Shown here piece by piece: positions 33,736 through 46,400 of a stretch of DNA of 64,000 nucleotides. This stretch comes from Zingiber officinale (Eukaryota; Streptophyta; Magnoliopsida; Zingiberales; Zingiberaceae): contig NC_055998.1 in NCBI RefSeq assembly GCF_018446385.1, forward strand, positions 21,507,173 to 21,571,172, read 5' to 3'. Below the pieces are notes generated by a model. That model ran no database searches, was not told the DNA's origin, and was given only the letters and a program-made list of their open reading frames with translations. The translations under genes and the position numbers were made by a program. Within the stretch, counting starts at the first letter, position 1. Each line of letters begins with the position of its first letter.

Positions 33736-34763
33736 TGTTGGATCGAGAAGCTCTAGAGGGGAGGGGGTGAATAGCACTCGTGGCTGTTGCTTGTTTCGTA
33801 TTCGGAAATTCGAGTAAGAGCAGCGGAAATTAAACAAGACATAGCAAAGACACCAAGATTTACTTGGTTCAGAACCTAGGGCGACTCTTACTCCAAGGCC
33901 CACGCTCGTTGAGCGTTTACTTTGGGCAACAACTATAATCGTGCAAGTTTACAAATATGTAATACAAGTAAAGCAATAATTAACTTTATACCGACAATAG
34001 AAATGAGAAATTTGAAGCTCCTGGTCGTCGGGGTGTTACTACAGCAGTTCTAGATCGTCTCTTGAGCAGCGTGCTGAAGAAGGATTGCTTTAGAAGTGAT
34101 TGATGAAGTTGATGGTCGAGATCTTCTTAAATAGGCTGTTGAGGGTACCTCCAATGCCTCATGGAGGCGCCTCAAATCCCAAAATCTATCCCGCCATCAA
34201 CGCTGTCGATAAGCCTTCGCAGCCCGTTGTTTATCCGCCTGAGGGTGCCTTCATCATCCACTGAAGGCGCCTTTAACCAGCAGTCTAGGGCACCTCCAAG
34301 CTCCATGGAGGCGCCTCTAGCTCCTCTACGCAGCCAGCTTCTGCCTTGCACCTGAGGCGCCTCCAAGCTTCATGGAGGGCATCTCGGGTACTGTTCATCC
34401 GAGGCAAAAGTGTCTCCTTTGTTCCTGCAAGATGTGTTAGTCCACAAAACAACCACATACCCTACAAGAAAAAGTTAGCACACATATAAATCCAATACAA
34501 GAAGTATTTGACAGTCTCTGGACTGTCCGGTTCCGACTTTGAATTTTTGACCGGAAACCCTAGGTCGAACCAATGCCTACTGTTCCCTCCGCGGGGAACG
34601 CGTCCTCACCTACTCCACTCAGGAGAGCATACTTGATGTCAGTCCGGTCCTCCAAACCGACTGGACTTTTCGCCTAGAGTTACCACCCCCTAGAACCTAG
34701 GGTTACCACCCCCTAGGGTTTTCCACCACCTAGGATTACCTCCCCCTAGGACCTAAGGTTACC
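33736..34763 (-). mobile_element. 5' LTR of the copia-type element, inner part
   Basis: Starts TGTTGGATCG on the plus strand (the CA end on the minus strand) and continues at 45400 after the gypsy insertion. Holds the AGGCGCCT palindrome cluster without the MITE. Confidence 0.85.
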
Positions 34764-37614
34764 TGTAACGACCACCCAATTTCTTTACTACTACTCTTTA
34801 AGGTGAACGTTACTTAACCACTATTTTTTTTTTAGCATGCTATCACTTCTAATTATCTCAGTACTACCCTCAACTAAGCTTATCAATCATGCTAAAATGT
34901 ATCAACATGTTACCATGACAGTGTTTAGCATTTAACACTTATAGGCATGTATAGATCTGTAAACCAATTCAGTTAACTTGCAAACGAATTCCAGTTAACA
35001 TGTATAGCCACAAATGTGTAGGCATTTAAAACTTGCAAATTGAATTAGTTAACCCAGCAAACGAAATCCATCATTTGTTCACATTAAGAATTTAAGCAAA
35101 CTTGCACATGATAAATTTGTAAACTACCAGTTAACATTTTGCATGTACTTCTACCAATCATACATCTAACAACCATTAACAGATTAGCATATATGGCTAT
35201 TACTCATCTTGAGCAAACTCATGGCATATCAGTTTTCACAGAAAGTTACTTTGCAATTAAAAAACCAAACTTCCAGCAGCAACAGATAACACAAGAGCAG
35301 ATAAGTATCACGGCCGAAATAGTTCTCAAGCTTAAGCAATGCAATTCAGGCTACAATAATATAGAACTTTACAGTTTTAAGCAACATGAAAGGATCTGAA
35401 TTTTCCAAACTCCACGGCAACAATCTGAAACTCCAGATTTAAGCAATGCACCAAAACCGAATTTCATATAACTCAAACAATTCATATTGTACTCAACAGA
35501 ACCAACGTATTTAATCAACTTCAAAACAGTAAAACAGGGAGAGCATAAAGAATCTGAATTTTTTTATTAATTCTCCTAGTTATTTAAGAAGAAACCTAAA
35601 TAATTTAACTTGCAGAAATTTAAAAGCAAGGTCCCCAAATCTTCCATCACCGCCATCCACACACACATCACCAGTGTCTCCTTGTCGCCTTCTTCTATAC
35701 CACTTTAGCTTTTCCTTTATTTTTATCTATATTTGCAGTAGGAGGAAAAAGTAGTATCTATAAGCTAAAAGCTTAGTAAGTGCTTTCTACTCACAAAATT
35801 CGATACGGAATGCATAAGCATAAAAGGAAGCAGGGAAATACATGCTCAACATGAAAATAGCAAATAGAACTACATCATGCATCTCTAAAGGAAACAACAA
35901 TTTAATTTGCTAAAATTTGCAACTTACATAAAAAAGCTTGTTCTGTTTGTTTCCAAATTAATACTTTTATACTTTAAAATAATATTCAACTTTACTTGGG
36001 CCCGACATTGTACCACTTTGCGCGCCTTTCTTAATGAGAATTGAGGTAGCTAATCCCAAAACCATTAAGACACTTCTAGACCTTATGTCTAGGGGCAACT
36101 TGAAGCCCATCCCTTGGACCTTGTGTCCGGTACATGCCCTTCAAAAGTAAAATACTTTTCTTTATATACTTCTTTAATCACTTCTTCTAAATAAATGCCT
36201 TGGCATCTATTTAAGCACTTAGTGTGCCTTGATTCTAATTTCTGAAACTTAGGATCAGATTGCATCTTAGTATTGCTTTGCTTGTACTTCTCTCATTTAT
36301 TCAGCAAACAAGAGATATTTAACTACATGGCACTGATATAAAATATTATCCAGTACATATTCAAACAAAACTCCACAATAATTAAAGAAAGAACTACTAT
36401 ATCACTGAAATGTAACCGGATATATATTCAAACCGATTCCAACAGAATTCCTCAGCCACTAAAAGGAGAATACATAGTCATAAGGAACAACTTTTAAGCA
36501 GCTCATGGCAGTAAGAGTTTTCCACATTTCAAGCTTGTAAAAACTAACTTATTCTTGACTCCTAACAATCATTCGATCATACAATGGCTTGAAGTAATTT
36601 ATATCTACTTAAACATGCTTGAAGTGTAAGGTAAATACATCTAACTAGCATGCTGTGGTAATCACGGAAAACCTTCAAAACTTCTGTTCGTGCACTAAAT
36701 AAAAACACCACCAGATTTAAACCAGAAAAACTATACCAATTTGCTAGATCAAGGTCAAATCCGAAACCACAAACTAGAATGAAAGGCTACTGTTGTTCAT
36801 CTTACAACAAAACACAAATAAAACCCGAGAGCTACTCCTACCGCAGGTGAGAAGCACTTACATCCGGTTCTTGGACTTACAATCCAAAGGAAACGCTCTA
36901 GGGTTTCGGCGGAGCTCCGATTTCTCCCTTTTTCTTGTGTTTCCCGAGCTCCCCTTGCCGGAATGGTCACCCACGCGTGGAGACCGGCCGGAAAACGCCT
37001 CGCCGACGTCGAGAGAAGGAAACCCTAGCCTTGGCTGCGATTTCGCCCGAGAGAGTCGGCGCCGTCGCGAGAGAGGAGAGGAGAAATTTCGAGAGAAAGT
37101 TTTTTTAGGTTTTCCTCTCTTAACTTAACCTCTTTTTATAACCTAGTTTGAATTCGGTTCCAACTATGCTTAAATCTATTTCTCTCCATACTAGGTTAAT
37201 AAAACACGCGCAGTCCAGTTGGTTAGTCGGCTCTCAACCAAACCAAGGGTCTAGGCTTCGAATCCTTATCCGCGCACCTTTTTATTTTCAAAGTTTATTT
37301 TCGGTTTCTAAAATATCGCTTAACTATGCTATAAACTTAATTCTTTCCTTATAGGGTTAACAAAAAAACTTGTAGCTCAGCTGGTTGGGCTGGGTTCAAC
37401 TGAGATTCGGTTCGGGTCAAGGTCTTGGGTTCGAGTCTCCCCTTCAACGTTTTTTTATCAAAACTTCTTTCTTTTTGTAACTCTACTAAACGACCTCCAA
37501 AAATTACATAAAAATACTCTAAAAATTCCTAAAAATCTCTAAAATATTTTAAAAGTATTTCCAAATATTTTATGGACCTTTAGAACTTAAAATAAGGAAA
37601 ATTGGGTCGTTACA
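34764..37614 (-). mobile_element. 3' LTR of the gypsy chromovirus
   Basis: 2851 bp, TGTAACGACC...GGTCGTTACA, so the outermost 10 bases form an inverted repeat. Mostly AT-rich non-coding, with a GC-rich coding-like island at 36900-37090 and two tRNA-like modules near the end at 37205-37456. Confidence 0.93.
37205..37456 (+). other. Two tRNA-like polymerase III promoter modules, antisense in the LTR
   Basis: Module 2: A box TAGCTCAGCTGG (37373-37384, full match to TRGYNNARNNGG), B box GGTTCGAGTCT (37428-37438, one mismatch to GGTTCGANTCC), T7 run at 37450-37456. Module 1: A-box-like CAGTCCAGTTGG (37211-37222), B-box-like GCTTCGAATCC (37255-37265), T5 at about 37279. They read on the plus strand, against the element. 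The other LTR repeats them at 44990-45241. Neither folds obviously as a full tRNA by eye, and they may be old SINE pieces. Confidence 0.6.
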
Positions 37615-37649
37615 ATTCCCCATACCTTATAAAAAGTTCGTCCTCGAAC

Positions 37650-40600
37650 TTAGAATAGCTCTGGATACTTCTGTCTCATACTGTCCTCCCGCTCCCAAGT
37701 GACTTCCTCGTGCTTCTGGTTCTGCCAGACGACCTTCACTAGTGGTACTTCTTTGTTTCTTAGTCTCTTGACTGCTCTGTCCACTATCTGTGTAGGTCTA
37801 CTCTCAAAACTAAGATCCTCTTGGATCTGCACTGACTGAGGCTCAATCACTTGGCTAGGGTCCTGGAGACACTTCTTTAACATGGAGACATGAAACACAT
37901 TGTGTATTGCTGACATGTCTTGTGGTAACTCCAGTTTGTAAGCTACCTTCCCAATCCTGTCTGTAATCAGGTAAGGTCCTACATAGCGAGGACTCAATTT
38001 GCCCTTCTTGCCAAATCTCATCACCCCCTTCATAGGAGCAACTTTGAGAAAAACTGAATCTCCTACTTGAAATTCCAGTGGCCTACGGCGTGTGTCAGCA
38101 TAGCTTTTCTGTCTACTCTGGGCAGTCTCAATCCTCTGTCTGATTTTCTGGACAGCCTGAGTGGTTTCTTCTATTAGCTCTGTCTGAATGCCCAGCTCCA
38201 CTTCCATTTTCTTTCTTTCACCTGCTTCATGCCAGCATATAGGCGATCTGCACTTTCTGCCATACAACGCCTCATATGGTGCCATCCTGATGGTGGCTTG
38301 GTAGCTGTTGTTGTAGGCAAACTCAGCTAAGCACAGATACTTGCACCAACTGCCTTTAAAATCTAGTGCACAAGCCCTGAGCATATCTTCTAGGATCTGA
38401 TTTACTCGCTCTGTCTGTCCATCAGTCTGAGGATGGAAGGCTGTGTTGAACTTGAGCTTGGTGCCTAGTGCAGTCTGTACACACTCCACAAAGTGAGAGG
38501 TGAAGCGCCCATCTCTATCAGAAATAATAGATTTGGGAACTCCGTGAAGTCTGATCACCTCTTTAACATAAAGCTGTGCTAACTGCTCTATAGAGTGAGA
38601 CACTTTGATGGCTAGAAAATGAGCAGACTTGGTCAATCTGTCCACTATCACCCATATCGCATCATATCCATTTGTGGTTCTTGGGAGACCTGTTATGAAG
38701 TCCATGGATATGTCTTCCCACTTCCACTCTGGTATTGGAAGAGGCTGTAGAACTCCTCCTGGTCTCTGGTGTTCCGCTTTGACCCTCTGACACGTCAGGC
38801 AGGTACTGACATATTTAGCCACATCTCTTTTGAGTCCAGACCACCAGAACTTCTGCTTCACGTCTTGGTACATCTTGGTAGAACTAGGATTCATGGAGTA
38901 TGGTGTACTGTGAGCTTCTTCTAAAATTTTCTTTCTCAGCTCTTCATCATTGGGAACACAAAGGCGACTTCCCTGATAAAGAATTCCACTGTCTGATACT
39001 CGAAATTCGGAATTTTCTTCTTCTTGTATCCCTTGCTTGATCTTTTGGATATCAGGATCTTCACTTTACTTCTTCTGTATATCCTCAAGCAGGGTTGACT
39101 CTAGAGTCAATGCAGAGAGTTGCCCATAAATAATTTCAAGTCCGAAATCTGACAACTCCTTCTGTAGTGGCAGGGCTAATGAGGTCAAGGACATCAGGGA
39201 TGCATTGGATTTTCTGCTTAGTGCATCTGCCACTTTATTAGCTTTACCTGGGTGGTAGAGGATTTCACAGTCATAATCTTTGACCAACTCTAGCCACCTG
39301 CGCTGTCTCATGTTTAAGTCCTTCTGAGTGAAGAAGTACTTAAGACTCTGATGGTCTGTGAAGATTCTGCACTGGACTCCATACAAGTAATGTCGCCAGA
39401 GTTTCAGTGCAAAGACTACAGCTGCCAGCTCTAGATCATGAGTGGGATAATTCTTCTCGTAGTCTTTGAGTTGTCTGGAAGCATAAGCTATAACTTTTCC
39501 TTCCTGCATGAGTACAGCTCCTAAGCCCATCTTGGAAGCATCACTGTAGATGTCAAAACTCTTGTCACTCTCTGGAACAGTCAGTATGGGAGCACTAGTC
39601 AGTCTCTTCTTGAGTTCTTGAAAACTCTGCTCACATTTATCTGACCATTAGAACTTCTTGTCCTTCCTGGTGAGGGCTGTAAGTGGAGAGGCTATCCTGG
39701 AAAAGTCCTCCACAAATTTCCTATAGTACCCAGCTAAACCAAGGAAACTTCTGATCTCCCTGACATTCTTGGGTCTCTTCCAGTTGCTGACCGCTTCTAC
39801 TTTGGCTGGATCTACCTGAATGCCTTCTTTTGAAACAATGTGACCTAGAAATGCCACCTGCTCCAACCAGAACTCGCACTTTGAGAATTTAGCATAGAGC
39901 TGCTTTTGCTGAAGGGTCTGCAGGACCATTCTCAAGTGCGTGTCATGCTCCTCTGGGGTTCTGGAATAGATTAGAATGTCGTCGATAAACACAATGACAA
40001 ACTTGTCAAGGTATTCACTGAACACTCTATTCATCAAGTCCATGAAGACTGCAGGTGCATTAGTCACACCAAAAGGCATGACCACGAATTCATAGTGTCC
40101 ATATCTGGTCCTGAAAGCAGTTCTGGGTATATCACTCTCCTTCACTTTTAACTGATGGTACCCAGAGCGTAGATCTATCTTGGAGAACACTGTTGCCCCT
40201 TTCAACTGATCAAATAAATCATCGATCCTGGGCAGTGGATACCTGTTCTTGATGGTCACTTGATTCAGAGCTCTATAATCTATGCACATCCGCATAGATC
40301 CATCCTTCTTCTTGACAAACAACACAGGAGCTCCCCATGGTGAGTGACTAGGGCGTATGAAACCCTTGTCAAGTAGCTCCTGAAGTTGCTCTTGTAACTC
40401 TTTTAGCTCTGCTGGAGACATGCGATATGGAGCTTTTGAAATTAGACCAGTACCAGGAACCAATTCAATCTCAAACTCCACTTCTCTGTTGGGAGGTAGT
40501 CCAGGTAGCTCTTCTGGGAATACCTTTGGATACTCACAGACTACCCGAACTTCCTCCTGCTTAGGTCTTTCTTCTTCTTCTGTACTCACAATGAATGCAA

Positions 40601-42296
40601 GGAAACCAGCACACCCTTTAGCTAGCATCTGGTGAGCTGTGAGGGAAGAGAGAACTTTCTGAGTCTTCCTCTTTGGCACTCCTGTAAATTCAAAGGATGG
40701 TTCACCTTCTGGACTAAAGATCACTTTCCTTCTGCTGTAGTCCACTGAAGCACTGTACTTGCTAAGGAAATCCATACCCAAAATGATATCGAAATCCTGC
40801 ATAGCGAGGACTACCAGGTTAACACATAACTCTCGGTCTGAAATTCTGACTGGTACAGACCGAAGCCACTGACTAGATTCCATGACTTCTCCAGAAGGTA
40901 GAGTTGTCAGGAACTTGGAATTCATGCTTTCTGTTGGTACCTGTAGTTCTTTGGCAAAAGGTATGGATACAAAAGAATGGGTCGCCCCAGTATCAAATAG
41001 TGCAGTAGCTATATGTTGAAAAATAACTACTTGACCTGTTACGACCGTGGAGGCACTAGCAGCTTCCTCTTTGGTAAGGGTGAATACTCTGGCATTGTCA
41101 AAGGCTGGAACTGGTGGAGCTTCCAACCTTCCTTGACTGATGTGAGGTCCTTCCAGAGTTGCAGGCATATAATGTAGTTGAGGCTTGGCCCCATATTGTA
41201 TTGGCTGTGGCTGGGGTGCTTTGAACTTGTTAGGACACTGTTTAGCCATGTGTCCTTCTTGACCACAAGAATAACATCCAGTTTTACCCAAGAGGCAGGC
41301 TCCTGGATGCGTTCTCCCACATTTGGGGCAGGGAAGGAGCTTAGTCTGTTTGGTTTCTGATCCTCCCTTCTGGTTACTTCCCGTATCCCACTGCTTCCTT
41401 TTAGCGCCCTTGCCTTTCCAGTTCTGATTATTTAACTGGGGTTTCTGATTTCCCCCAGTCTTGGTCTCCATCTTGATTGGCTTGTGCTGCTCTCTTTGCG
41501 CCTTCATGCTGTTCAGGTAGTGCTCAGCTACTAAGGCTCTACTGACCAACTCTTCTCCAGTCAGGGGCTGATGGGTTCCACTGCTCACATTGAGTGATAT
41601 CACAGGCTTCAGCATTCTGAGCATTAGTCTGACTCGCTCCTTCTCTGTACTCACTAGTTCTGGGCAGAGACGGGCTAGCCTGTTGAATCTTTTAACTGCT
41701 TCCTCCACTGTCAGATCCCCCTGTCTGAACTCCATAAATTCCTCATAGTGCTTGTTGGTGATCTTTTGGCGAAAGAACTCGTCGTAGAATTCTGTCTCAA
41801 AATCAATCCATTTCATCTGATTGATTGCCCTCTTGCTCTTTACTCTCTCCCACCACATGCGTGCATCTCCAGTCAGGCAGAAGGAGGCACACTTGACTTT
41901 CTCGACTTCTGGCCAGTCAAGAAGCTCCATGGTGCTCTCCAGTGTTTTGAACCAAGCCTGGGCATCCCAGGGCTCAGTCGTGCCTGAGAAGCTCTCTGGT
42001 TTCAGTTTCATCCACTGAATGAGGTAGGCTTCTTGTCTCTGGGGTGCTGTGACGACTCCTTGGGCAGTTGGTGGAACCTCAGTTACCACTGGAGTCTCCA
42101 CAGTTACTGTTTGAGGAGTAGGAGGGACTGGTTGTTGATTTGCCATCAGATTGACAATTATTTGTTGCTGCTCAGCTACTTGTTTCTGAAGTTGGGCAAC
42201 AACTTCAGAAAGATTGGGCTCAGTTGAGCCTGGCCTCTCTTCCTCCTGAACTTGGCCCTCAGTACGAGCGGTACGGGGACGTCCTCTTCTCGACAT
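37650..42296 (-). pseudogene. Gag-pol of the chromovirus, one frame with two internal stops
   Basis: A single frame of 1549 codons including its final stop, start MSRRGRPRT. Order: gag capsid region (about residues 90-280), zinc knuckle [14 protein letters not shown] (about 345-358), aspartic protease with DTGATHS (about 435), reverse transcriptase with YAALN-type core and FIDD (about 600-790), RNase H with DASKMGLG and TDHQSLKY, integrase with DFITGLP, SDRDGRFTS and ERVNQILEDML (the D, D, E set), and a C-terminal chromodomain-like segment near PLVKVVWQNQ. Breaks: TAA at 39648-39650 between reverse transcriptase and RNase H, and TAA at 39066-39068 between RNase H and integrase. The integrase zinc finger has Asn where the family's second His is expected (SMNPSS). 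The element is therefore inactive in its own right. Confidence 0.93.
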
Positions 42297-42532
42297 CTAG
42301 TTAAACAAATAAGAAAATTTGATAATTTCTCTACCCTTTCTAAACATACACATTTATATATTAAGAAAGGAAATAGCTAAAAACTCTTATCTTCCTTAAT
42401 CACTTATAAACAATCAATTCATACTGCAAATAATAATAATAAAGGAAAGCACTAAAGAAAGAACTTAAATACTTTCTTACTTGAAAGCGGCAAGGATGAT
42501 GCTGATGTGTGTGTGTTGCTAGAAAATGGACC

Positions 42533-42546
42533 TGCTCTGATACCAA
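42533..42546 (-). other. Primer-binding site of the chromovirus
   Basis: Plus strand GCTCTGATACCAAC, so minus strand GTTGGTATCAGAGC, complementary to the 3' end of initiator-methionine tRNA. It lies directly inside the 5' LTR (42548). Confidence 0.85.
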
Positions 42547-42547
42547 C

Positions 42548-45399
42548 TGTAACGACCACCCAATTTCTTTACTACTACTCTTTAAGGTGAACGTTACTTA
42601 ACCACTATTTTTTTTTTAGCATGCTATCACTTCTAATTATCTCAGTACTACCCTCAACCAAGCTTATCAATCATGCTAAAATGTATCAACATGTTACCAT
42701 GACAGTGTTTAGCATTTAACACTTATAGGCATGTATAGATCTGTAAACCAATTCAGTTAACTTGCAAACGAATTCCAGTTAACATGTATAGCCACAAATG
42801 TGTAGGCATTTAAAACTTGCAAATTGAATTAGTTAACCCAGCAAACGAAATCCATCATTTGTTCACATTAAGAATTTAAGCAAACTTGCACATGATAAAT
42901 TTGTAAACTACCAGTTAACATTTTGCATGTACTTCTACCAATCATACATCTAACAACCATTAACAGATTAGCATATATGGCTATTACTCATCTTGAGCAA
43001 ACTCATGGCATATCAGTTTTCACAGAAAGTTACTTTGCAATTAAAAAAAACCAAACTTCCAGCAGCAACAGATAACACAAGAGCAGATAAGTATCACAGC
43101 CGAAATAGTTCTCAAGCTTAAGCAATGCAATTCAGGCTACAATAATATAGAACTTTACAGTTTTAAGCAACATGAAAGGATCTGAATTTTCCAAACTCCA
43201 CGGCAACAATCTAAAACTCCAGATTTAAGCAATGCACCAAAATCGAATTTCATATAACTCAAACAATTCATATTGTACTCAACAGAACCAACGTATTTAA
43301 TCAACTTCAAAACAGTAAAACAGGGAGAGCATAAAGAATCTGAATTTTTTTATTAATTCTCCTAGTTATTTAAGAAGAAACCTAAATAATTTAACTTGCA
43401 GAAATTTAAAAGCAAGGTCCCCAAATCTTCCATCACCGCCATCCACACACACATCACCAGTGTCTCCTTGTCGCCTTCTTCTATACCACTTTAGCTTTTC
43501 CTTTATTTTTATCTATATTTGCAGTAGGAGGAAAAAGTAGTATCTATAAGCTAAAAGCTTAGTAAGTGCTTTCTACTCACAAAATTCGATACGGAATGCA
43601 TAAGCATAAAAGGAAGCAGGGAAATACATGCTCAACATGAAAATAGCAAATAGAACTACATCATGCATCTCTAAAGGAAACAACAATTTAATTTGCTAAA
43701 ATTTGCAACTTAGATAAAAGAGCTTGTTCTGTTTGTTTCCAAATTAATACTTTTATACTTTAAAATAATATTCAACTTTACTTGGGCCCGACATTGTACC
43801 ACTTTGCGCGCCTTTCTTAATGAGAATTGAGGTAGCTAATCCCAAAACCATTAAGACACTTCTAGACCTTATGTCTAGGGGCAACTTGGAGCCCATCCCT
43901 TGGACCTTGTGTCCGGTACATGCCCTTCAAAAGTAAAATACTTTTCTTTATATACTTCTTTAATCACTTCTTCTAAATAAATGCCTTGGCATCTATTTAA
44001 GCACTTAGTGTGCCTTGATTCTAATTTCTGAAACTTAGGATCAGATTGCATCTTAGTATTGCTTTGCTTGTACTTCTCTCATTTATTCAGCAAACAAGAG
44101 ATATTTAACTACATGGCACTGATATAAAATATTATCCAGTACATATTCAAACAAAACTCCACAATAATTAAAGAAAGAACTACTATATCACTGAAATGTA
44201 ACCGGATATATATTCAAACCGATTCCAACAGAATTCCTCAGCCACTAAAAGGAGAATACATGGTCATAAGGAACAACTTTTAAGCAGCTCATGGCAGTAA
44301 GAGTTTTCCACATTTCAAGCTTGTAAAAACTAACTTATTCTTGACTCCTAACAATCATTCGATCATACAATGGCTTGAAGTAATTTATATCTACTTAAAC
44401 ATGCTTGAAGTGTAAGGTAAATACATCTAACTAGCATGCTGTGGTAATCACGGAAAACCTTCAAAACTTCTGTTCGTGCACTAAATAAAACACCAACAGA
44501 TTTAAACCAGAAAAACTATACCAATTTGCTAGATCAAGGTCAAATCCGAAACCACAAACTAGAATGAAAGGCTACTGTTGTTCATCTTACAACAAAACAC
44601 AAATAAAACCCGAGAGCTACTCCTACCGCAGGTGAGAAGCACTTACATCCGGTTCTTGGACTTACAATCCGAAGGAAACGCTCTAGGGTTTCGGCGGAGC
44701 TCCGATTTCTCCCTTTTTCTTGTGTTTCCCGAGCTCCCCTTGCCGGAATGGTCACCCACGCGTGGAGACCGGCCGGAAAACGCCTCGCCGACGTCGAGAG
44801 GAGGAAACCCTAGCCTTGGCTACGGTTTCGCCCGAGAGAGTCGGCGCCGTCGCGAGAGAGGAGAGGAGAAATTTCGAGAGAAAGTTTTTTTAGGTTTTCC
44901 TCTCTTAACTTAACCTCTTTTTATAACCTAGTTTGAATTCGGTTCCAACTATGCTTAAATCTATTTCTCTCCATACTAGGTTAATAAAACACGCGCAGTC
45001 CAGTTGGTTAGTCGGCTCTCAACCAAACCAAGGGTCTAGGCTTCGAACCCTTATCCGCGCACCTTTTTATTTTCAAAGTTTATTTTCGGTTTCTAAAATA
45101 TCGCTTAACTATGCTATAAACTTAATTCTTTCCTTATAGGGTTAACAAAAAAACTTGTAGCTCAGCTGGTTGGGCTGGGTTCAGCTGAGATTCGGTTCGG
45201 GTCAAGGTCTTGGGTTCGAGTCTCCCCTTCAACGTTTTTTTATCAAAACTTCTTTCTTTTTGTAACTCTACTAAACGACCTCCAAAAATTACATAAAAAT
45301 ACTCTAAAAATTCCTAAAAATCTCTAAAATATTTTAAAAGTATTTTCAAATATTTTATTGACCTTTAGAACTTAAAATAAGGAAAATTGGGTCGTTACA
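42548..45399 (-). mobile_element. 5' LTR of the chromovirus
   Basis: 2852 bp, nearly identical to 34764-37614. Differences include CAACTAAGC/CAACCAAGC, an AA insertion in TTAAAAAA, CTTACAT/CTTAGAT and GGCTGCGATTT/GGCTACGGTTT. Promoter would lie in it on the minus strand; not resolved. Carries the second copy of the tRNA-like modules (A box TAGCTCAGCTGG from 45158). Confidence 0.93.
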
Positions 45400-45552
45400 T
45401 TACCACCCCTTAGGGTTTTCCACCTGCCTAACCTGCAGTTAGGACTTTCCTGCAAACTCATTCAAGCACATTAAATAACAAAATAACTTAACTTGAACCC
45501 TTTGACATAATCAAAACATAGGTTCAATCGTCGGATGCTTCTTGCACCAACA
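45400..45552 (-). mobile_element. 5' LTR of the copia-type element, outer part
   Basis: Resumes with TTACCACCCCTTAGGG (the first five bases being the target duplication of the gypsy element) and ends GCACCAACA at 45552. Matches 29450-29607. Confidence 0.85.
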
Positions 45553-46152
45553 ATGTTAGCATCAATATTATTTATATGATAAAATGGCTTGTTGGGTGCA
45601 CGATCTTTTCCATACAAAGGACCAATGTACTAGGGTAAAATATTCCCATAATTTATCTATCTATATCTTGCCGTAGAACCAAGGATACTGGGCCGCTTGA
45701 GGTGATCGATATCACCTTTTGTTTTAATATCATCTATATGGAAAAATCTACTAGACAATGTGCAACATTACATGAATACGTATAGAAGGTTAAAATAAAA
45801 GCATCCTTAGTGAGTTATCACTTGTTAGGGACGGTTATGGTTACACCCCCACCCTCCATGCCTCCGCTGTGCATCGTGAAGGGAAAAGGGGGGGGGGGGG
45901 GGGGGGCATTGCCACGTTGGTTGACTCCTTATGCAAATAGTTGTGTCATTCTTTTTCAATGATTATGTTTCGGTCTGAGATCGAGGATGAGTGAACCAAG
46001 GGTGAATTATCTTCGAGGTTGATGAGTTCTATTGGTCTGGCGATGAATGAACTTTGTGGATCTTTGCAAAACTCAAAAAGAGTTAGAATAAAGATCAAGA
46101 TAGACCTTAGTTTAGTCACTCTGCCATTCTAAGTCAGATTTATGAGAACATA
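45553..46152. other. Spacer between copia and CACTA elements
   Basis: Non-coding. Contains a G18-20 run near 45888-45906. No gene or element border recognised apart from the ATA target site at its right end. Confidence 0.45.
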
Positions 46153-46400
46153 CACTACAAAAAAAATATAGTTTTACCGACGGAATTTATTATCTGTCGG
46201 AAATATTTGGAATTACCGATGGAATTTTATATTCCGTCGGAAAACTCGTTAAGGCTACTGACAAAATTATATATTTCGTCAGTAGACCTAAAAATTTTTT
46301 TTTCTGCAGCATTTACCGATGGAAGCTTTATTCCGTCAGTACTGGACAAATCATCGACAAAATTATAATTCCGTCGATAAAGTCGGCTAAAAAACCCTAG
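46153..46400. repeat. Left subterminal repeats of the CACTA element
   Basis: Several direct and inverted copies of TTACCGACGGAA, TTCCGTCGG and TTCCGTCAGTA after the CACTACAAAAA end. Confidence 0.85.

Larger units (their letters stand above)
34764..45399 (-). mobile_element. Ty3/gypsy chromovirus (Tekay/Del-like), complete, TSD TTACC
   Basis: 10,636 bp, minus strand. LTRs 34764-37614 (3') and 42548-45399 (5'), flanked by TTACC at 34759-34763 and 45400-45404. The primer site on the minus strand, next to 42548, is GTTGGTATCAGAGC; the polypurine stretch next to 37614 is GGTATGGGGAAT. It encodes one gag-pol frame with two stops. The integrase ends in a chromodomain-like segment, which with the TGTAACGACC termini points to the Tekay/Del group. 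By eye about twenty differences separate the LTRs (about 0.7%), so insertion is recent. It sits inside the 5' LTR of the copia-type element. Confidence 0.95.
27580..45552 (-). mobile_element. Copia-type LTR retrotransposon lacking pol, split by nested elements
   Basis: Minus-strand element. 5' LTR 33736-45552 (interrupted by the gypsy element 34764-45399), primer site just left of it (33718-33735, minus-strand ATTAGTATCAGAGCT), remnant gag 32344-33395, polypurine tract AAAAAAGGGAGAGAT on the minus strand at 29608-29622, and 3' LTR about 27580-29607 (interrupted by the hAT MITE 28192-28849). Both LTRs end GCACCAACA. Between gag and the polypurine tract there is no protease, integrase or reverse transcriptase; about 2.6 kb of low-complexity AT-rich DNA lies there. 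The outer end of the 3' LTR (left border) is degenerate, so no target duplication is seen. It was probably non-autonomous. Confidence 0.85.

Noticed and set aside
36793-37128. 111-codon frame in each chromovirus LTR (again at 44578-44913)
   Set aside because: Lies in LTR sequence duplicated by the element, antisense to it, no family match. The GC-rich stretch may instead be copied from a host leader, but nothing shows it.
37371-37446. A functional tRNA gene
   Set aside because: A and B boxes are present, but acceptor and anticodon stems do not pair convincingly by eye and it lies in an LTR; kept only as a tRNA-like module.
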